A DNA stretch of 64,000 nt from Antedon mediterranea (Eukaryota; Echinodermata; Crinoidea; Comatulida; Antedonidae): positions 33,157,795 through 33,221,794 of the forward strand of contig NC_092670.1 in the NCBI RefSeq assembly GCF_964355755.1, in the 5' to 3' direction. Below, in pieces: positions 25,827 through 40,600 of this stretch. Each line of letters begins with the position of its first letter. The stretch's first letter is position 1. A model generated the notes under the pieces. It was not told where the DNA came from, made no database searches, and worked only from the letters and a program-made list of their open reading frames with translations. The translations under genes and the position numbers were made by a program.

Positions 25827-28686
25827 CTAAAATAATGCTAATAATACCTCGTGATCAAATAAACAGAAAATGATAAAAAAAAATATGCCTTGGCATCCGT
25901 TCAACACGTTGAATATATAATCAATAAATGTTGTATCAGAACTGACAGCGAATGGTCCAATGAGCCACGTGGTACCCATTAAAGGTAGAAGCATTGCAGT
26001 TCCTTTGGCTGCTTTCCTGTAACATTTCAAAGAAAAAACATTAATTGAATTCTAACGTATAAATTCTAAAATGTAGAATATGCCCAAATATGGTATTGGT
26101 ATGACCAAATATCGTATTTTCCATATATTTTTGTCAGATTGATAGGGTATATACTTTAGAGCTACGAACAACAACAACATTTTAAGTTGTAACTTTAAAA
26201 TGATAAACTCTAACCTCAACTGTTTAAGTTTAGTTTTCTCTCTTGTTGATTTTCCTACCATATGACCAGATCGTTTGTATATTGTCAAGACAACATAGAT
26301 CATAATAGCTGTATTAATCTTAAAAAAAAAGATTGATGACTACACACCTTATTTTGGGTTTAAGTATCAAAGTTTGAATTTCATATTAACATAACTCTAT
26401 GGAGTAAATTCAATAAAGTCACTGTGAACTCATTTAGCGTTTGCTTTAATAACGGGTTACGTTTATCTACTGGAATCGACTAGTATAATAGGGCAAGTAT
26501 GATGTTTGTAACGAATAACGTTCCCTCATTTTATGAATATCGGAATAACTCAATACATAGTTTTAAGAACAGAATTCATGACAGTTGACTAGTCTGATTC
26601 AAACCATAGTTAACATCCTTTCACAATCCAACCTACATCAGCGTTGATGCAAATTGATATTTTATGATTTTGTAAGTTGGTTTTGTGGAAGTTGCTTATA
26701 TTGTTAATTTCCTGGTGGAATGGTTTCTCCTTTTGTTTTTTTTGTTTGATTTTTATATATAAAGAAAATGAATAAATGAATAATTTACTTGCTGCGTATC
26801 AGATTAGACTTGCCTCAAGTCTTAGTTATAGTTTTTTATGTTAGCCGATTTTTGCCTAAAAATACGAGCTCAATTAGTATACGTATGAAACGCCATATGT
26901 GCCCAAATATGCATATTTTTAGATAAACACTCCGTCTAGAACCTAGTATACGTAGTAGGTATTCATAGTATTTACAGCAGTTTGACATCCAGTCATGCTT
27001 CATTGCTTGTCATGATCATATTTGTCTACAAAACGTTGGCCTACAACAACCAAGGCAAAGTTTTTTGCTCTCATCAATAATCGTGCAGACGACGATTTAC
27101 ACTGCATAGTACGTAAAAGGTCTTACGAGAAGCGTTGACATTCGGTTCGTGTCTTTCTAATTACCCACGAATTACAGTGTTTTGAAATTGTAAGTGAAAG
27201 ACGGTATAATCTAAACAAGTTATTTTGCCAATAACCATACAGCTTGTCACACTGGTTCTTACCAAGGCAATGCAGGTAGCGGGTGCTACAAACGTCCATA
27301 TCATACCTGTTTCTGGACTAAGCCAACATCTAGATTTAGAATTCAAAATTAAAATGAGAAAGCATCATTACAAATGTAAAATACTCTAAAAAAGTGGAAA
27401 TTAGAGTTTAGATAAAGGACATTGATGCATTGGTCATCACTGTTCATACAGAGAATAGAAATAACTTACATTATATCGACATCTAACTTAGAAGAAAACG
27501 CCCCAATAGAAATCGCTACGATAACAAAGGAAATTCCATAACAGAACACTAAATAATATCGAAGTAGGTAGAAGTTGGCGTTACTTGACATAGAAACCTT
27601 AGACAGCAAGTATACTGCTTCTGCGCACATCCAAGTGAATGTATTAAGTGATGAAAAATGGAGGAGAATGCTTATACATTTACACACAATCTGAAAAAAA
27701 AAAATTTTTTCAGGTATACTTTATTAAAATCAAAATTCAATAGCATAACAAACAAGAAGAAAAAGGCTGAAAACGGCTCACACACATAATCAATTACAAC
27801 ATACAATAATATCGGCAATAGTCAGGAGATCTTTTAAAACGCTCATAAAAAAGTTTACTTTGATTATTTAAGTACAAAATGAGGAAACATGTAGCGAAAC
27901 AAATTAGAAACAATAATGTTTTTACCCAAGGACAGATATTTACTGTAGTACAAGTACAAAAGAAACACTTTAACAGTTTGGAGTTGTTTGTGTTTAAACA
28001 GATGGCGCTGTTTCTAATGTACAGTATTAAGAGCCTATTTAATCGTCGTTTCTGCAATGCAACAGCACATAATGTACACTAACAAATGTTGAAACATTTG
28101 TATCTTGTTTAACACCTGAACTCATTATCAATATTATCAAAATTATCATAAATAATAACCATGGATTTATTTAAACACAATTGAACAGTATTGCAAAATA
28201 GAACTTCGACTTCATTAAGAAAAACATAGATGAACTATCATACTAATATTACCTCATTTTCTGTTTCGTCGATTCCAAATATGAACAGAGATTGCATTAT
28301 AAGCATATTTATGACCAGGTTCTTGTGAATTGAATTGCGCACAGATTTCAACAATTCTCTAAGAATGTAATATAACAGTGTAAAAGTATATTTGTTTTCG
28401 CCTTCTATAACTTATTTTATGGTCTTATTCTTTGTATTTGTAAACTATATAATTGTATTTTTTTTTTTTTTTTTTTATATATAATTGTATTCTGCTTCAA
28501 TGTAACACAAGTCATAATATCAAGTTTTTTATATTGGTATACATATTAGATTTGATACAATTTAGTTATAAATAGAAAAACTTACGAAAATGAGAAGTAA
28601 ATGATGAGTGTTATCGTCAGAGCAATGACTGATAGTGATATACACACTGTTGTCATTGAATTCAATAATTTACTGTTTTCAGAAAT
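25827..28686 (-). CDS. Unit C seven-transmembrane module
   Basis: Six exons, in frame. TM1 28586-28686 (SLSVIALTITLIIYF), TM2 28253-28358, TM3-TM4 27470-27690 (TWMCAEAVYLLSK), loop 2 27263-27329 (CWLSPETGMIWTF), TM5 26215-26318 (acceptor is AAG rather than CAG), TM6-TM7 25827-26016 (LLPLMGTTWLIG, FNVLNGCQGIFFF). The last exon reads to a stop a few residues after TM7, leaving almost no cytoplasmic tail, unless the GT at 25847-25846 is a real donor to an unseen tail exon. Confidence 0.88.
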
Positions 28687-31600
28687 CTGTAGAAATACAA
28701 TCGTTCTATTAAAGTTATCACAATAAACGATCGGAGCAAGTATACAACATAATAAGATTATACATTAGCTTAATACATAGCAATGTTTCATTTCTGAGTT
28801 TAATAGAAGAAAGTATATTAAGGTTTTTGGTACAAATTTATTCAGTTAAAAATGTAAACAAACGTACTCAATTAATAGCAAATAAATATAATTTAGACCT
28901 ACATTGTCTTTTGTAACTTTCATTAATACGCTAAAACTCGTTAGATGTTCAGAATAGCACGACACTTTGTCCTGAGAATACGACGTGGTTACAACACCGG
29001 CATCAGTCCAAGTACTGTCAACAAAATAACATGAGAAAAACAGTATTTGTGAGTGACTGTCTCCAAACACCACCAGTAAAAAAAACATGGAACATTTTAA
29101 TTTAATGTCCGATTTCTAAAAGTTGAAACAAAGTCTAATTTATTTGAACGGTTGTCTAACCGTACGACATTGACACAGTACACACTTACCTTCGTTTTTC
29201 ATCAAAGAAAACGCAAATAATCTCCAATTCATCTTTTTTGGTCACCGAGGAACCCTAAAGAAGAAACTATATTAATTAGTAATACATATATCTACTGCTG
29301 TATATCTCCATTTTAAAGTTTAAATAGGCGAATTTTTGTTTTTAAACAAACCTAAATCATAAAAGGTAACACCAATGGAGGCATTCGACTGAAAGTAATA
29401 CAGTACATAGGCCTACTGTATGTCCTGAATAAAATATTCGATACTATTGTTTCAACATAAATTATATAAATAAGACATTTTGTTTATAATAAATGACATG
29501 GCGAATACACACGGTTGGTGATGTGTTACCAAAAAAGAAAATTTCTGTTGTTCTTACACTACAATTGTCTTTTGCATGTATATGTGTTTTTGTATGGTTA
29601 GCCTAATGAATAAATACAGTGAAGTGAAGTGAATAGACACTTTTGTAACACAACCGAAACGAGGAGACGTTTTCAACCATACTTACAATTCGCTTGGTCA
29701 TGGTGAATTCTATTTTCGCATTCAAAGGCATTTGGTCATTGAAATCGAAAACGCTACAGGAGAATACCATTCCATTGAAATATGTAAAGTCGATGTTTGC
29801 ATTTGACCTGATAGAAATACAACGAATAATAATTAATTAGGCCAATAAAAGTAAAGTAAAAATAATATTTGTTATTTATTAATTATTTGTTCATTTGTTA
29901 AAAAACCATTAAATATACTTACAAGCTAGAAATATTAACATTTTCGTTAACAGGTTTATTTGCGCCCAGTGTGTTGTTACTGTAACATGCTATAACAAGG
30001 ACATCATCTTGTTGAAAAATAAATTGATTATAGTTACTACTAATAATAATAATAACAAAAACAAGAGAATGGACGAGAAAGAAGTGTCCTTTGCAACAAA
30101 GAATATAATAAGTGTATGTTGTCTGTTTAGTGGACATTGTCTTGTTGCTGTAAGATGTAAAACTCAATTATAGCTAACAATACTACAACTACAAGCTTGA
30201 ATGTATGAGTAAAGTGTCCTTTGCAACAAACTTGCCTATGTGTAGTCCTCGTAAATAAAAATAAATTGTAATTTTAAGAATGACATGGTCTCTAGATTTC
30301 ATTAAACATAGCAATTGCTGGCAATCAAACCTGTAGTTTCAACTTTAATATTCAGATCAAAATCCATTTGGCTATCGTCGTGTTCCAGGGTAGCATTTAC
30401 TGATTTACTGCTCTCAACGACGGCTAATCCAACTACAAAAATAAAATAAACAAAAGAAAGTTGCTTATAGTATTTGCATATATAAATGATTAGCTAAAAT
30501 AAAGACGCAATCATGTCTCCTTTTTTCAATGATTCAAACACATTCGATGCCTGAATAAACATATAATTATTTATGGCTTATAAATTTAGTTTTGATTTCA
30601 CACGATAGACTCTAGTTTGAATTTATTTAACGACTAAATTTGTTATGAAGCCTACAGGTATTAAATACAAAACTTGCCATATTTTTCTTCTTCATAAACT
30701 TTCCACGTTGATTGTAAGGTCTTTATTTCGGATAAAACTTCTTGTTCAAACTCGTGGAATTCAGTTACGAATAAATCCATTGCCTAGTTAAAAGTAAGTT
30801 ACAATTTAAAGATGTTTTTATTCCTTCAAATTGTTAAGTTACTACTGTTTTATTTTATTAATTTATCTAAAATAAGTCTACTCTAAATCAGCAGTGTTGG
30901 TATGTTGTAATAAATATTTAATTATCCTACCCGTTCTGTTCGAAGAATCCACATTGAAGCAACGATTGAAGTTTATAAAAAAATAAAAAATAAGTATGTA
31001 CAAGTTACAAGTTGGTATAATTGTAATAAATTACCATTCCCTAACATACAGTATCATAGTATCTACATGGACATTCTAGAATAAGAGTATGTTTAGATTA
31101 AAGAAACCATGTATAGGCCTAATTAATATAAAAACAATCAGGAACATTTCAGAAGTGATATTAATAGAAACTGTCATCCAATAGAATAAGAAGTATAAAG
31201 AATGATCTAGAAGGATAGGATCATCTTGTATATAAATGGATGTAAAACTATTGTAAGGTTGTTGGATATTAGATTTTAAAAGTAATTGTGAAGCTGTTGT
31301 TTAAAGTGCTTACTGGATTGATGAAAGTTGAAGTTGATTGAAATTAAAGCTTTGTTTTTTATTTATTTTACAACTTTGTGGATTTTGTGTGTATACTTTT
31401 ATGTCATAAGGGAGTTCCTAAAGCATTTTCAACCGCTAGGAAATATACGTAAAAGGAGTTCATGAAAATAATTGAGTCTAAATATAAAGAAATTAAAAAG
31501 TGCAGTTTACATAAGTTGATATAACTATTACTGTCACTGACCCCATTAAATAAAAATCATATATTTTGTTTTTATAAAATCACATCTTACTAAATGCGTC

Positions 31601-34600
31601 TTAACAGAAGCTTATTAATTTTCATTGGAATATTAATTTGAATGTTGAGTTTACAACATAGATTGGATTGTATGGAATATTTTTTCAAATATATATATTT
31701 TATAGATTGTGTATTTTCTACTATAATGTTAGGTTTGATTGCATTTTATTCTGAACAAAAATATCATGCAAACATAAAACCTATGCATGGGTTTTCAATA
31801 TTTGTAAGAAAATCACTTAAATGTTAATAATCAAAACATCCATATCGACGTACTAACCTTCAACAATTATTGTAAATGCACACGACGTTACGGAATTATT
31901 GTAACGATCGTAAGCTTCGAAGTAAAAATGATGTTTTCCCAAATGTAGATCAACAGGGAATATGTCAACAGGGTTCGGTACAATTGTTACACAGGGAATG
32001 AATCCCTCTTCTATCGTGATTGAATATTTTACATTGGCTGATACTGCAGTACCTAATTCTGTCACTAAAGTCTCGTTAGACGGACACTGAATATTGGGCG
32101 GGTTGATATCTAGAAAAATGATAAGTTTAAACATGTTACAATAATACAGTAATCTGAGAAGCATGTAATTAGAAAATCAAATATCCACAACGCATTGAGA
32201 CGACATTGTTTGTGGAATGCACTATATAAATACTATTGACGTTAATTGTCATTGTACTTTTTTTCTTTCTTTCTTTCCTAGGAACATTGTCTAGGCCATT
32301 TATTATACATAGGTCATGGGCAATACAATAATTATAACATTATAATAACATGGTAAACAGCTGTAACTTGGTGCTTAACATGCTTTCTTTCCAATCCAGT
32401 GTTCAATTCTGACCTACTCCTAAAACGCTAATCGTCGTTAGACATTGCGCGTCTCACTTGTGTTCGCCACTCATTACGTTTTTGAGCAAGCATGTGTATA
32501 GGTCCGCGTGTGAAAAGTTCTGTTTCCTTTTTTATGTTTGCCATCCATGTTGTTTTTGGTCTTCCTTTTGGTTTTTTGGTCTTTCTATGAGCCTCTCCGA
32601 GTGCGATCTTAGCTGGTGTGTTTTCATTTAAACGGAGCAGGTGACCATACCATGTCAGCCTTCTTTTCTTTACGATTAAGTATTAAGTATTATTCTGACC
32701 AGAATTTAACTAACGACTCTTTCAACTCCACTCCATAAGCCTCAAATGAGACTTAGTTTATAAGCACGATAAACTATAAAACAGTTGATCCATCCTGTAA
32801 ATACAATTTTATTTTTTAAAACATAACCGACTTTTAATATAACTAGAATTAACAATTACTGTATGTTCTGAAGTGTTTAATTTTCTCACGTCATGAATTC
32901 TGCACATAACTAACAGATGTATGTAACTATGTGATTTAAAACTTAACCACTCTATAAAACTAAAATGGTTATAAATATTATCTAAATGATTTTGTGATAT
33001 AATAAGTCTACAATTTGCTGACCATGATTTATTATATAATTTTAAAAAGAAGCAAACAAAACAAACTGCAGACAAAATGGATAACTTCTTCAGTCTTCTT
33101 TACTTAATTAATCTGTCGTGCCCACAGATGGTTCTCGATTACATACTAATTTCAGCGTTAAAAAACTGGCGATTTCAAAATACGTACCGCAGGACAATAA
33201 TACATGTCGTTTGCAGGAACGAATAAATAGACACTGTGATTTATGTACTCAACTAAAATTAGCACCCTGGGAATTACTTCCGAAAGAGAAACTTGTCACA
33301 AAATGAGACAATTGTTTAAGTCAAATTTAAACAAACTATATTTGTGTTTTATATGTAACATTAGGGTTGAGGTATGGGGAAGAGGATGAGTGCAAAGAGG
33401 AACAATTTTTAAATATATTCTTTATCCATTTAGTAACGAAATATTAATTGTTTTCATGTTTTACAAATAATATACCACTAAACACAGTAAAACATTGCGA
33501 TGTAATACTTTGTTGAAAATATCACCGTCCTAGTCGATTGAAAAGTACAGTACGTGTAACGGTACATCAATACGACGTGTATATGTTTATATAATGTAAA
33601 ACAATTTGTGAAAACCACCTCTATTCGGGGCAAATCACCAATTCGATTTAATCGTCAAGAAATATTAAATTATCTAACTCAACTTAATTAGTAGGCCTAA
33701 TGGTTTCCAGTTGTTTCTTAGAGCTAATTCATACCTAAGTTGGTTTGTGATGCACTGTAGGCCTATCCTCTACTGGCTTTACAACGCTACTCGTGCCAGT
33801 GAGGAAAGGGTGATGATGTGGGTGGTTTAACTGCAATAATAAAGATTTTTACATAAATATACGGCGACTGAAAACGCTAGGAAAATCTATATCCATCCTC
33901 TGCAGCACAGAATGGTTCGAATTTCTGTTATGAGTATACAGTACTTGCCTTTACGACGCCTGAGGGAATAGACACTTGTGGAACAAAGATTGGAATGTTC
34001 CATTCATCGCAAATCTATACATTTGTATAAACGTATATTAAATCTATCAAAATAGTATTTTTTAAAGAAAATCGGCCTGTCTTCAACATTATGATGCTGT
34101 ACTCGAGCTGTTCAACCGGTTTTCAGCCATTAAAAACAATTATCGTAAGAGGAGATAGGAAAATGCGAAGCATCCTCGTATTATTGTCTGTGGGTATTTT
34201 TTATGATGGACATCCATTAGACAGTGTATACCACGATCGAAAAACACCCCTATCTGGGGCAAATCGTTGAACATAAATTCGTTTTAATTGTCAATAACTA
34301 ATTATCGAACTCAATTTAATTAGTAAACAGGGTTACATCAGGTGGTTTAAATCAGTATCAAAAGAACGAACCAACTTTATATACCATCGAGTAAACATTC
34401 TAGAAATAACGCGCGATTTACCGAATTTTGCCCTTACGTAGATTTATATATAGATTCCGTCGTTTTTCTATCCGTAGTCAATCTACTAAAACATATTGTT
34501 TTACTGTTTTATTTGATTCTTTAAAATTACGAAATTGCTGTACTATCAAATTGCAGTTATTTAAAGTCCTCCTAATTACCAATACGTCGATCTATATTCA

Positions 34601-37600
34601 AGTTGTCAATCACATTCTATTGTTCCATATTCCACAAGTCACTCAATTTTTTAATAACAAATTTAAACGTTATTGATGATTTGCAATACGTTTATTGTTA
34701 CATTTTTGCTCATATTTTATGACGTTTTCTTCCTGTTTTGTATTGTTTTTATAGTTCTATATATTTGTAAAACAAGCAATGCATTTCCGAAAGTATTAAT
34801 AAAGGAATTTTGAATTTGAATTTAACATATTGTTTGACTGTCTTATTTGAATCTTAAAAATTACGAAAATGCTGTATTATCAAATTACAATTATTTAAAG
34901 TCCTGCTAATTACCACTACGTCGATCTATATTCAAGTTGTCAATCATGGTCGGTTTGTCATTTATTAACAATAAGGGAGGAAATCGGTGAATTTTATATT
35001 ATTACTGTACGCGTGTAGTAGATTATAAATACACATGTACATGCTTTGTATTAACTACAACAAATTTGATTAAAAACGAGCGTCTTTTTTTTCGTCAGAT
35101 CCGATTTTAGCTTTATTTTTTATGCTACGTACCATTTATTTACTTTGATAGTCATTGATAATACTACCAAGCTAGATAAAGTCCACAACCATAATATAAA
35201 GGCTCAGATAAATTCCAGAGCCATTATATAATAAAGAGTTACGGTACGGCATTGTGTGGATTTTAGAAAGTCATGTGGTACATTACCGGCCATCTTTGTG
35301 TCTAACTATTGTAATATAATGATATACATTTATAATTAAGAAATCAACCTTTGTATTAGATACAACTAAGTTCACGAACTTGGCCCAGAAAGTCCAGAGG
35401 AGAGTTTGTCCAGGTGTTTTAAAAGTCCATTTAGTTTATAATTTAACCCCTAAAGAAAACACTTAGCTTAACCTTACGACCTCTCCCATCGTTAAACCAG
35501 GAGAGATTGACACTATTTAAGTACAGATTTGACAGTGTTATCCATCACTGAAATACCTTATTATACCGTTAATCACTTCTACTTAAACACCCCTGGATAA
35601 GTTAGGACCAATCATTAGCTCCATAAATGATGTAATGACATATACAAATGAACTGAGCCAATATACCCCCAAGTTTCAGATGAGCCCAGACACACCTCAC
35701 ATCCACTTCTTCAGAAGCAGACCTACACACCTCACACCTCACCGACAGTATCACTGTATCCTCTATTCCTGTTTCTCATTGTATTGTATTGTATTGAGTA
35801 TATAACGTATTATTGAATAAACAATATATGTGTTACTACCGTCAAGCGAGTGGAATCCTCAGTCAGAAACCCCATAACACTATATTACACTATGCCTATG
35901 TAGAGTATGGAGTCGAGTCATTTGCTTAAAAAATGTATCACATTCACAAGGCTTTAAATATCGAATTTAATATCAAAACAATCAATTTGTTTAAAGATTT
36001 TGTTAAGATAATAACGAAATCATAAAGTTACTACTGCGAACATGATTTTAAACAACAAAAAACCATGCATTACTATAGTTACTCTAGTAGCTAGATCAAC
36101 TTTCGTATGCACTTTGAGGTCCAGAGAATTTGACTTCAGAAATTGGTTTAGGATGGTCAAACAATCATTTTTGGCTTGGTTACAGATTTTTAAAATGTGG
36201 CGAAAGGTCAAAAGGTCAGGGTGAAAGGTAATAAGACCAAACACCAATATGTCCTGAAATCTCAACAACCACTGGTCACAGCAAAGTAATTTTGGTTTCA
36301 AATTGATCAGAAGGTATACATTTATATTCAGTCTAATGGGACATTTTAGTTTAAAATGACCGGAAATGCCATTTCTGACCTTTGACCCATAACCCAGGGC
36401 ATGTATTTATCTCCGTAACTACTTGTCGTAGACACTTGAATTTGGTTTTAAATTGTTCGAAATATATATTTTGTTATTTGTTATACATTTTGAAAAATGT
36501 TACAAAAAGGTCAAAGGGTCAGGGTCAAGGGTTATATAAACAAATAAATAAAGGTACTTGTATCTCGGCAACCACTGGTCGCAGCAAGTCAATTTTGTTC
36601 TCAAAATGTTCAAAAGGCATGCATTTATATTCCGTCTAATGGGGCATTTTAGTTAAAAATGATCAGAAATGCCATTTCTGACCTTTGACCCACATACCAG
36701 GGCATCTTCATATCTCTGTAAGTACTGGTCGTAGAAACTTAAATTTGGTATCAAATTGTTCGAAATATACATATTTACATTCATTGTAATAGAAAATGTG
36801 GTTAAAAGATGAACAGAAAATACTATTACTTATGTTTCAAACAAAAAACTATCAAAAATATCTCTACACAACTTAAACTGCCTTAGACAGTAATGTTATG
36901 CAATATGATACTTTAAATTGTTTCAATTTCAAGTAGGCCTACTAGTTATTGTTGTCCACGAGAACATTTTGATATAAACGTCAAGCTCAAAAGTTCTTTT
37001 CAGAATGCTAGAAGTAACTTGCCATGTGTATCCGATTAAACGCCCCGGGCATTTATTGTTCAAAAAGGTTTTTAGGGGGAGGGGAGGCATCCTTTTTTGG
37101 GGTATAATATGGTAACATGTATAATCAAATAAATACCACCTAGATGTAAAAAAATACAGCACAATTAATATCAAAAAATGATAAAATTATGTCAAAATGC
37201 TTGGTAAATTGTAGATTATGGTAGTTAATAAAATGTGTTGTGATACAATTATTTTCTAAATGCATGTGGCGGAGTGTTTATTCCACATGATGTTCTATTG
37301 GAGGGAATGGAAGCTTTTATTCAAAGCGGATTTTAATTTGAATAAATACTCGAGCTCAACAGTTAAGAATGCTAGAAATAACTTACCATAGTTACCCGAA
37401 TAAAAGGTCCGGGTATTTGATTATTCAGGGAAGGCGTTTATTTTGTTTGAGTGTAATAATGGTAACAATACATGTATAATCAAATAAATACACCTCAGAT
37501 AAAAAAAAAATTAATTAATATAATAAGAATAATAACTGGATTAAACCTCATTCTATCCTGTTGCAAGTACAATCATGTAATAAAAGGTATCACAGACAAC

Positions 37601-40600
37601 TATAATAGACCAATTCATTGTCATTATTCCGTAACACTGTTGTTTAATCGGATACACATGGCAAGTTACTTCTAGCATTCTGAAAAGAACTGTTGAGCTT
37701 GACGTTGCTATCAAAATGTTCTTGGGGACAGCAATAACTAGTACTTGAAATTGAAACAATTTAAAGTATCAGTTATTGCATAACATTACTGTCTAAGGAT
37801 AAGTTATGTAGAGATATGTTTTTTGTTTGAAACATTAGTAATAGTATTTCTGTTCATCTTTTAACCACATTTTCTATTACAATGAATGTAAATATGTATA
37901 TTTCGAACAATTTGATACCAAATTTAAGTTTCTACGACCAGTACTTACAGAGATATGAAGATGCCATGTTGTGTGGGTCAAAGGTCAGAAATGGCATTTC
38001 TGATAATTTTTGACTAAAATATCCCATTAGATTGAATATGAAAGCATGCCTTCTGAACATTTTGACACTAAAATCGACTTGCTGCGACGAGTGGTTGTTC
38101 ATATAACCTTTGACCTTGACCCTTTGACCTTCTGTAACATTTTTAAAAATGTGCTACAAATAACAAAATGTTTATTTCAAACAATATAAGACCAAATTAA
38201 AGTGTCTACGATCAGTAGTTACGGAGATACATACATGCCCTGGGGTGTGGGTCAAAGGTCAGAAATGGCATTTTCGGTCATTTTTGACTAAATTTCCCAT
38301 TAGACTGAATATAAATGTATACCTTCTGATCAATTTGAGACCAAAATTACCTCGCTGTGACTAGTGGTTGTCGAGATTTAAGGACCTATTGGTATTTAGT
38401 TTGATAACCTTTCACTCTGACCTTTTGACCTTTCGCCACATTTTCAAAATGTGTAACCAAGCCAATAATGATTGTTTGACCATCCTAAACCAATTTCTGA
38501 AGTCAAATTCTCTGGACCTCAAAGTGCATACAAAAGTTGATCTAGCTACTAGAGTAAGTCCAATCGCTGTAAAAACTGAACGCGCAAGCTTAGAGCATGC
38601 ATGGAGCGCACAGCCAGAGCCGTTCCGAAATTCAATGGATTAAAGCTATTTTTTTTTTGATATAAAATCTTGATAGCAGTAACTTTATAATTCAATAAAG
38701 CTTCTTTATAAATAACTTTAAATGCCTGGGCCTAAAATGTGTATATTACCCCTTTCACACCAAAAGCAAAACTCCGGAGACACTCCTTAGTTGACGCCCC
38801 AGTGTTTTGGTGTGAAAGGTAAAATCAAGCAACTCCGGAGTTTAAAACTGCGGGGTTGAACAGCTGAACATTCTCCGGAGAGAGAACTGCGGGGACACCC
38901 CGGTGTTTTGGTGTAAAAGGTACCAACATTAACTCCGGAGTTTTCAGGTCAAAAGGTCATCCTCACACGATCACTCATTGCTGTAGTATTATTTCAAAAT
39001 ACTTTAAATGTTTGTACAAAATATATAGCGGGTCTAGAAAATAATAAGTAGTATCAATAAAACATTATATGAATTCTGAGACTTTTGAAAATAATTATTA
39101 AATTAAAAATATTATCAATTAAAATCATTCTAATGATCGTCGCTATGTAAACAAATAAAATAGAGGGCGACATTTACATTTTTATTTTATATACCCCGGT
39201 GTTGCTAGGTTGGTTTGAAAGGGGTTTCTCGATGTTTTGAATGGTCGTAAACTCCGGGGTATCTTCGGAGATCACTCCGGAGTTTTGGTGTGAAAGGGTT
39301 ATTAGATTCTATAAATTAATAATAAATTCATCACATTTTACAACTTTAGATGAAGTCTTTAAGAAGTCTCTAACAGGAGCATCCCTACCGAATGCTCTAC
39401 TTTCGGAATCAAATATAGATTATCTTGATCCAAACAAACTGCTTTTTATACCTACAATAGATGGGAACAAGGTATAGAAATGTTCTTATATCAACCTATT
39501 TCACTTAAATCATAATTGTACAGGACCGATATTCTATCTAATACAATAGGCCTAGCTACTAAAAACATTTTAATTGTATTTATCATTTTAAAAAACATAT
39601 ATATTAAACATTTATACATTTGGTAGTAGGTATCAATGGATTTTGATAAAAGTTAAAGGACCCATATACGTATGTTTCTATGTTTCTTTTGGTATTTTAG
39701 CAGATTATGAGTTCCTTCCGTCAACATTTTTATGACAAACTGGACAATATCACGCAACTCAATAAACAGGCGAATATTGCACTAAGTTCAGAGAAAAATG
39801 ACCGAGAAATAATGGAAAGAGAAACTCAACGATTAAAAGAAAAACATGAAGAAGAAATTAAAAAGCTTAAAGAGCAATTCATTAATAAAGAAGACGTATA
39901 TAGAAGGTAGAAAATCATTGATTGTGCGCATGTGTACAATGTAAAGTAGTAGGTAATTTTGAAAAAAAAAGGAGGATAGATTGTTTCTAATGCTATGTCT
40001 GCACTAACAAACTAGTTTGACAAAAAGTGTGAGGTGTATGTATGGTAGTGATATGACGTCATCGGATCCAAATATATGGGCACACCACATTTGTTTGTCA
40101 CATAAAGTTTGGTAGTGTATACAGAGCCTAATACTAAGTTTTCTTTGTAGAATGAATCAGAAACGTGTCGTTTGAGAAAGCGTTATCATTAAAATTAAAC
40201 GTGAATTCAAAGCATCAAAGAAAGAGTTTAAGAGATAATGTGAGATTTTAAACGAAGAATTGGAGAATTTGAAGCAAGAAAGAAGCAATATGAATCAGAA
40301 GATAAAGAACATACTGCAAACAACAAGCGTCAGTATATATTAATATTGAAAGGAAAAGGTAATTCAAATAATTTACGTTTTAATGCTTTCTATGTTAAAG
40401 AGTAGTGACAATGGCATTGCAAAAAAGAAGCGTCAGTGTATATTAATTTTGAAAGAAAAAGGTTACTTAATTAATTTACGTGTTATCGTTTCGGAATATA
40501 TAATACAATATTTTTATAAATAAATAATACTAATCCAATGTCTCCAAATACTGCCAACTCTTAACAATGTATATTTAATTATACTTTGTTTTCACTTTAT

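Noticed and set aside
34428-34679. 82-residue basic open frame as a gene
   Set aside because: It runs into a typical LINE 3' end with aataaag and gaatttgaattt tail, so it is the LINE C-terminus.
36020-38643. Similar open frames at both ends of the 36-38.6 kb region suggesting a duplicated gene
   Set aside because: They are the same sequence in the two arms of the inverted repeat, with no splice signals and no known domain.
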